64,000 nucleotides of DNA from Rikenellaceae bacterium (GTDB lineage: Bacteria; Bacteroidota; Bacteroidia; Bacteroidales; UBA932). Positions within the stretch are counted from its first letter, which is position 1. Each line of letters opens with the position of its first letter. The DNA lies in the NCBI GenBank assembly GCA_003542575.1, contig DPKJ01000014.1, positions 424,566 to 488,565 on the forward strand, given 5' to 3'. The notes under the pieces were generated by a model, which saw only the letters and a list, made by a program, of their open reading frames with translations, had not been told where the DNA came from and ran no database searches. Positions 61,678-64,000 of the stretch are shown piece after piece. The position numbers and the translations under genes are program-made.

Positions 61678-62346
61678 ATGAAACACTATGCAATAATTGT
61701 AGCAGGAGGCAGCGGAAGCCGAATGGGAGGCGAAATTGCCAAGCAGTTTATGTTACTTGGAGACAAACCTGTTCTTGTTCATACAATTGAAAAATTTCTC
61801 TCGTTGTCATACCCTGTAGAGATTATTCTTGTTTTGCCCTCAGACTACAAAGATTATTGGAAAGATTATTGTTACGAAAACAAACTGACATTCCGTCACA
61901 CATTGGTTTCAGGAGGCATTACACGTTTTCACTCAGTTAAAAATGCGCTTAAACACATTCCTCAGGGCTCACTGGTTGCTGTTCATGATGGCGTTCGCCC
62001 CTTTGTGACCCAAGAGTTCATAGAACAATTGTTCGAAATGGCAGAAGAGTTAGAGGCAGTTATTCCTGTTCTGGAACCTGCCGATTCGATGAGGAGAATG
62101 ATGGGTGATCTTTCGGAAGTTGTAAAAAGAGAGGAGTACCGTTTTGTACAGACTCCTCAGATATTTAATTCAGATTTGCTTTTGAAGGCTTACAGCCAGG
62201 CATACTCTCCCGTTTTTACCGATGATGCCTCTGTTGTTGAGGGTATGGGTGTAAACATACACCTTACACAAGGTAAGGCGGTCAATATTAAAATAACAAA
62301 ACCTGAAGATCTGCTGCTGGCAGAGGCAATACTTAGCGTTTTTTAA
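61678..62346 (+). CDS. ispD: 2-C-methyl-D-erythritol 4-phosphate cytidylyltransferase
   Basis: The start is ATG 61678 (222 residues). A TTG at 61627 lies inside the promoter boxes and is rejected. The CTP loop IIVAGGSGSRMGGEIAKQF near residues 6-24 and AVHDGVRPFV are the family marks. It makes CDP-methylerythritol in the MEP isoprenoid pathway, feeding the polyprenyl synthase encoded near 23.5 kb. Its stop overlaps the convergent Lrp gene by 14 bases. Confidence 0.95.
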   Translation: MKHYAIIVAGGSGSRMGGEIAKQFMLLGDKPVLVHTIEKFLSLSYPVEIILVLPSDYKDYWKDYCYENKLTFRHTLVSGGITRFHSVKNALKHIPQGSLVAVHDGVRPFVTQEFIEQLFEMAEELEAVIPVLEPADSMRRMMGDLSEVVKREEYRFVQTPQIFNSDLLLKAYSQAYSPVFTDDASVVEGMGVNIHLTQGKAVNIKITKPEDLLLAEAILSVF

Positions 62347-62830
62347 CAGAAGATACTTTTCCGGGATAATCTTTCACCCATACTTGTCTCTCAATTGCCT
62401 GATCCAGTGATATGAATGTCTCTGTCTGTTCAACAGAAGGGATATTCTGGATTGTATTGATAAGGATCTCCATCAGGTGATCGTGGTTTTGGCAATAAAT
62501 TTTTAACATAAGAGCGTGTTTCCCGGTTACGAAGTGACACTCTACAACCTCAGGAATGTTTCTGAGCGCTTCGATTACCGATGGGTAATGGTTTGCCTGA
62601 GCCAGACTCACTCCTACAAAGGCACATACATTAAGTCCCAAAGTTTGGGGTTTTACAAGCAGACGCGAACCGGTTATAATTCCTAAGTTCTCCATCTTCT
62701 TAACTCTCTGGTGAATAGCTGCTCCGGAGACGCCACATTCGCGGGCTATCTCAAGAAATGGCATCCTTGCATTTTTAACAAGAAATGACAGAATCTTTTG
62801 ATCGATCTGATCAATCTGATATTTTGGCAT
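62333..62830 (-). CDS. Lrp/AsnC family transcriptional regulator
   Basis: This 165-residue protein has an N-terminal helix-turn-helix (ILSFLVKNARMPFLEIAREC, then VSGAAIHQRVKKMENLGII) and a C-terminal RAM ligand domain (VCAFVGVSLA, VVECHFVTGKHALMLKIYC). Members sense amino acids and act locally or globally. It is leftward, upstream of nothing obvious on its strand. Its target is unknown. Confidence 0.95.
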   Translation of the reverse strand: MPKYQIDQIDQKILSFLVKNARMPFLEIARECGVSGAAIHQRVKKMENLGIITGSRLLVKPQTLGLNVCAFVGVSLAQANHYPSVIEALRNIPEVVECHFVTGKHALMLKIYCQNHDHLMEILINTIQNIPSVEQTETFISLDQAIERQVWVKDYPGKVSSVKKR

Positions 62831-62879
62831 ATTGGTAAAAGATATATTGTCTGATTACAAATATAATAATAAATTATAA

Positions 62880-63878
62880 TTAATTCGGATTTATTTTCTG
62901 AAAAAAGAAAAGCCATCTGATAGGCACATCTCCCGAACAGGCAGCCAGATAATCAGAATATGAGCACGGAATGTATTGATTTTTATTGATTTTTATCTCA
63001 GGAACCTCCATCCACCATCGCCCTGTTGAGGAGCTTGTTACAAAGACGATATCTTGCCCGTGTTCGCCCATGCTTACGATTTTTCTAAGAAAGTGCTCAT
63101 CCTTTCCCAAAGCTCCGGGATCTTCGTGTTTGTTGGTTGCGAGAGCCTCTGTCATATGCCACAGAATTTCGGCGGCAAGCTGTGATGAGGGTGATTCTGC
63201 TTTGCATTTGGAAGGGTATCCGAACATATATATTCTCTTAACCTTTTGCCCCATTCCTGCATATCTTGCAATCTGGCATATCTCCTCTGCATAGAGACCG
63301 TTGGGGGAGTGCGTCTCGTTATCGGGAAAATCACTGTATCTGACAGAGCGAAGGTCCATAAAAATATACTCTTTGTTTCTTAGCAGAGGCTCTGTTAAAG
63401 CAATATCCTTTCTAAGTTCTCCAAGGCGCAGCTCTTCGAATTGCCTCTCCTTAAGCTCTTTTAAAACAGAAGCTTCGTAACGGTAGGTCTGATATGCAAT
63501 ATGGGAAAACTCAGTAACATTATTGTCTGAGATTATACTTTTGAGCAATTTGGCGGTATCTGCGCTTGAGTTGCCGGGGGCAATCAGGGATGCAGAGTAA
63601 CTTGTAGCGGGCAGAGCTGCAGAGAAATCAGGTGCCTTTTTCCCTCCCAGGACTATACATCTGATACCGTTCTCTTCTGCCAGTGCCAGAGTGCGGGAGA
63701 GACCATTTATACCCGGCCGGGTATAATATATCTTCTTGTTGCTTACAGAATAAAGAGCTCCCAATAACTTTGCCATATCGTCATTTGTAGTAGTGTCGAC
63801 TATCAAAGCGGGAGTACCGGCAATAGCTTCGCCTATGGCAGCAGCCGGTATTATCTCTATGGAGTAGTTGAATTCCAT
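62880..63878 (-). CDS. Formimidoylglutamase-like (ureohydrolase fold) protein lacking canonical metal ligands
   Basis: A 332-residue protein that matches the Bacteroidetes formimidoylglutamase-like group: AYQTYRYEASVLKEL, FEELRLGELRKDIALTEPLL, PNGLYAEEICQIARYAGMG, SSTGRWWMEVPE and the end PCSYSDYLAACSGDVP. The usual ureohydrolase metal motifs (GGDHS, DAHxD, SxDxDxxDP) are not visible. The DxDxxDP position reads FMDLRSVRYSDFP. It is therefore probably not an active Mn hydrolase and may bind a ligand or act as scaffold. It lies 27 bases after topA on the same strand. Confidence 0.72.
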   Translation of the reverse strand: MEFNYSIEIIPAAAIGEAIAGTPALIVDTTTNDDMAKLLGALYSVSNKKIYYTRPGINGLSRTLALAEENGIRCIVLGGKKAPDFSAALPATSYSASLIAPGNSSADTAKLLKSIISDNNVTEFSHIAYQTYRYEASVLKELKERQFEELRLGELRKDIALTEPLLRNKEYIFMDLRSVRYSDFPDNETHSPNGLYAEEICQIARYAGMGQKVKRIYMFGYPSKCKAESPSSQLAAEILWHMTEALATNKHEDPGALGKDEHFLRKIVSMGEHGQDIVFVTSSSTGRWWMEVPEIKINKNQYIPCSYSDYLAACSGDVPIRWLFFFQKINPN

Positions 63879-63905
63879 ATCAGAAAATGTATTAAGTGGA
63901 TCTGT

Positions 63906-64000
63906 CTATTTCTTTTTGCGGGTCTTGCCACCGGTGTCTGCCTTGGCAATAATCTCTATTGCTTTTTCCAGATCGATTGATTCAGGCTCAACTCCTTTGG
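63906..64000 (-). CDS. topA: DNA topoisomerase I, C-terminal end (cut by window edge)
   Basis: The minus strand enters from the right edge with 31 codons ending in TAG (63906-63908): a short acidic-helical stretch (VEPESIDLEKAIEIIAKAD) followed by a basic tail (GGKTRKKK). This resembles the tails of Bacteroidetes TopA, where the formimidoylglutamase-like gene often follows. The fragment alone is too short for certainty. Confidence 0.5.
   Translation of the reverse strand, partial: KGVEPESIDLEKAIEIIAKADTGGKTRKKK

Noticed and set aside
1..64000. CRISPR arrays, tRNA or rRNA genes, insertion sequences, integrases, prophage, restriction or defence genes
   Set aside because: I looked on both strands and found no repeat arrays with regular spacers, no tRNA-like clover sequences and no transposase or phage-type proteins.

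Overview
The window is chromosomal DNA from a member of the Bacteroidetes, most likely of the order Bacteroidales. The evidence is the gene content (GldH, the RicT-like PSP1 protein, DUF3109, the split transketolase, formimidoylglutamase-like protein beside topA), many Bacteroidetes-type -7 boxes (TAnnTTTG, in the best cases with a TTTG -33 box 19-20 bases upstream), and signal peptides with Cys lipoboxes. Genes are densely packed. I see no rRNA, tRNA, CRISPR array, insertion sequence, integrase or phage gene. It reads as ordinary core genome with a few small accessory spots (about 40.1-41.3 kb and 46.0-48.1 kb) and one larger non-coding gap (5.5-6.0 kb).

Layout. 0-3.6 kb: the end of an unknown gene, then a leftward operon running from a two-part transketolase through an ECF sigma factor, a likely anti-sigma protein and a Spy/CpxP-like periplasmic protein. 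3.7-5.5 kb: lepA. 5.5-6.0 kb: a gap with two kinds of tandem repeat and a strong hairpin terminator. 6.0-8.5 kb: a large lipoprotein and kdsB. 8.6-14.1 kb: a rightward run with a sigma-54 activator, lptE, a TPR-end protein, secG and two PspC proteins flanking a PadR regulator. 14.1-15.2 kb: kbl. 15.4-21.8 kb: a TetR-led tripartite RND efflux operon ending in a PII-like protein. 21.9-24.5 kb: thioredoxin, a small beta-barrel, a LOG-family protein and a polyprenyl synthase. 24.5-27.9 kb: DUF3109 and a 938-residue M16 protease. 28.0-34.3 kb: TPR protein, U32 protease, holB, PSP1/RicT, gldH, trmB. 34.3-39.4 kb: a membrane protein, a ROK kinase, a coiled-coil protein, hemW, a lone sdhC, pyrH. 39.4-49.3 kb: frr, a beta-propeller lipoprotein, pgk, an RNA methyltransferase, lgt, smpB, miaA, two secreted proteins and an MscS channel. 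49.4-54.4 kb: gcvP, and a carboxyltransferase with a biotin carrier. 54.4-61.6 kb: the rod-shape operon purH-mreB-mreC-mreD-mrdA-rodA. 61.7-64.0 kb: ispD, an Lrp regulator, a ureohydrolase-like protein that lacks the canonical metal ligands, and the end of topA.

How they work together. Envelope building is the recurring theme: KdsB and LptE (LPS), SecG and Lgt (secretion and lipoproteins), MreBCD/PBP2/RodA (cell shape), polyprenyl synthase and IspD (isoprenoids), RND efflux. Translation and RNA maturation form a second theme: LepA, Frr, SmpB, MiaA, TrmB. I found no convincing undescribed multi-gene system. The items most worth a second look are the PII-like protein coupled to the RND pump, the PspC-PadR-PspC cluster, the orphan sdhC, the ureohydrolase pseudoenzyme, the carboxyltransferase pair without a biotin carboxylase, the repeat-filled gap after lepA, and a possible gene remnant near 46.7 kb.
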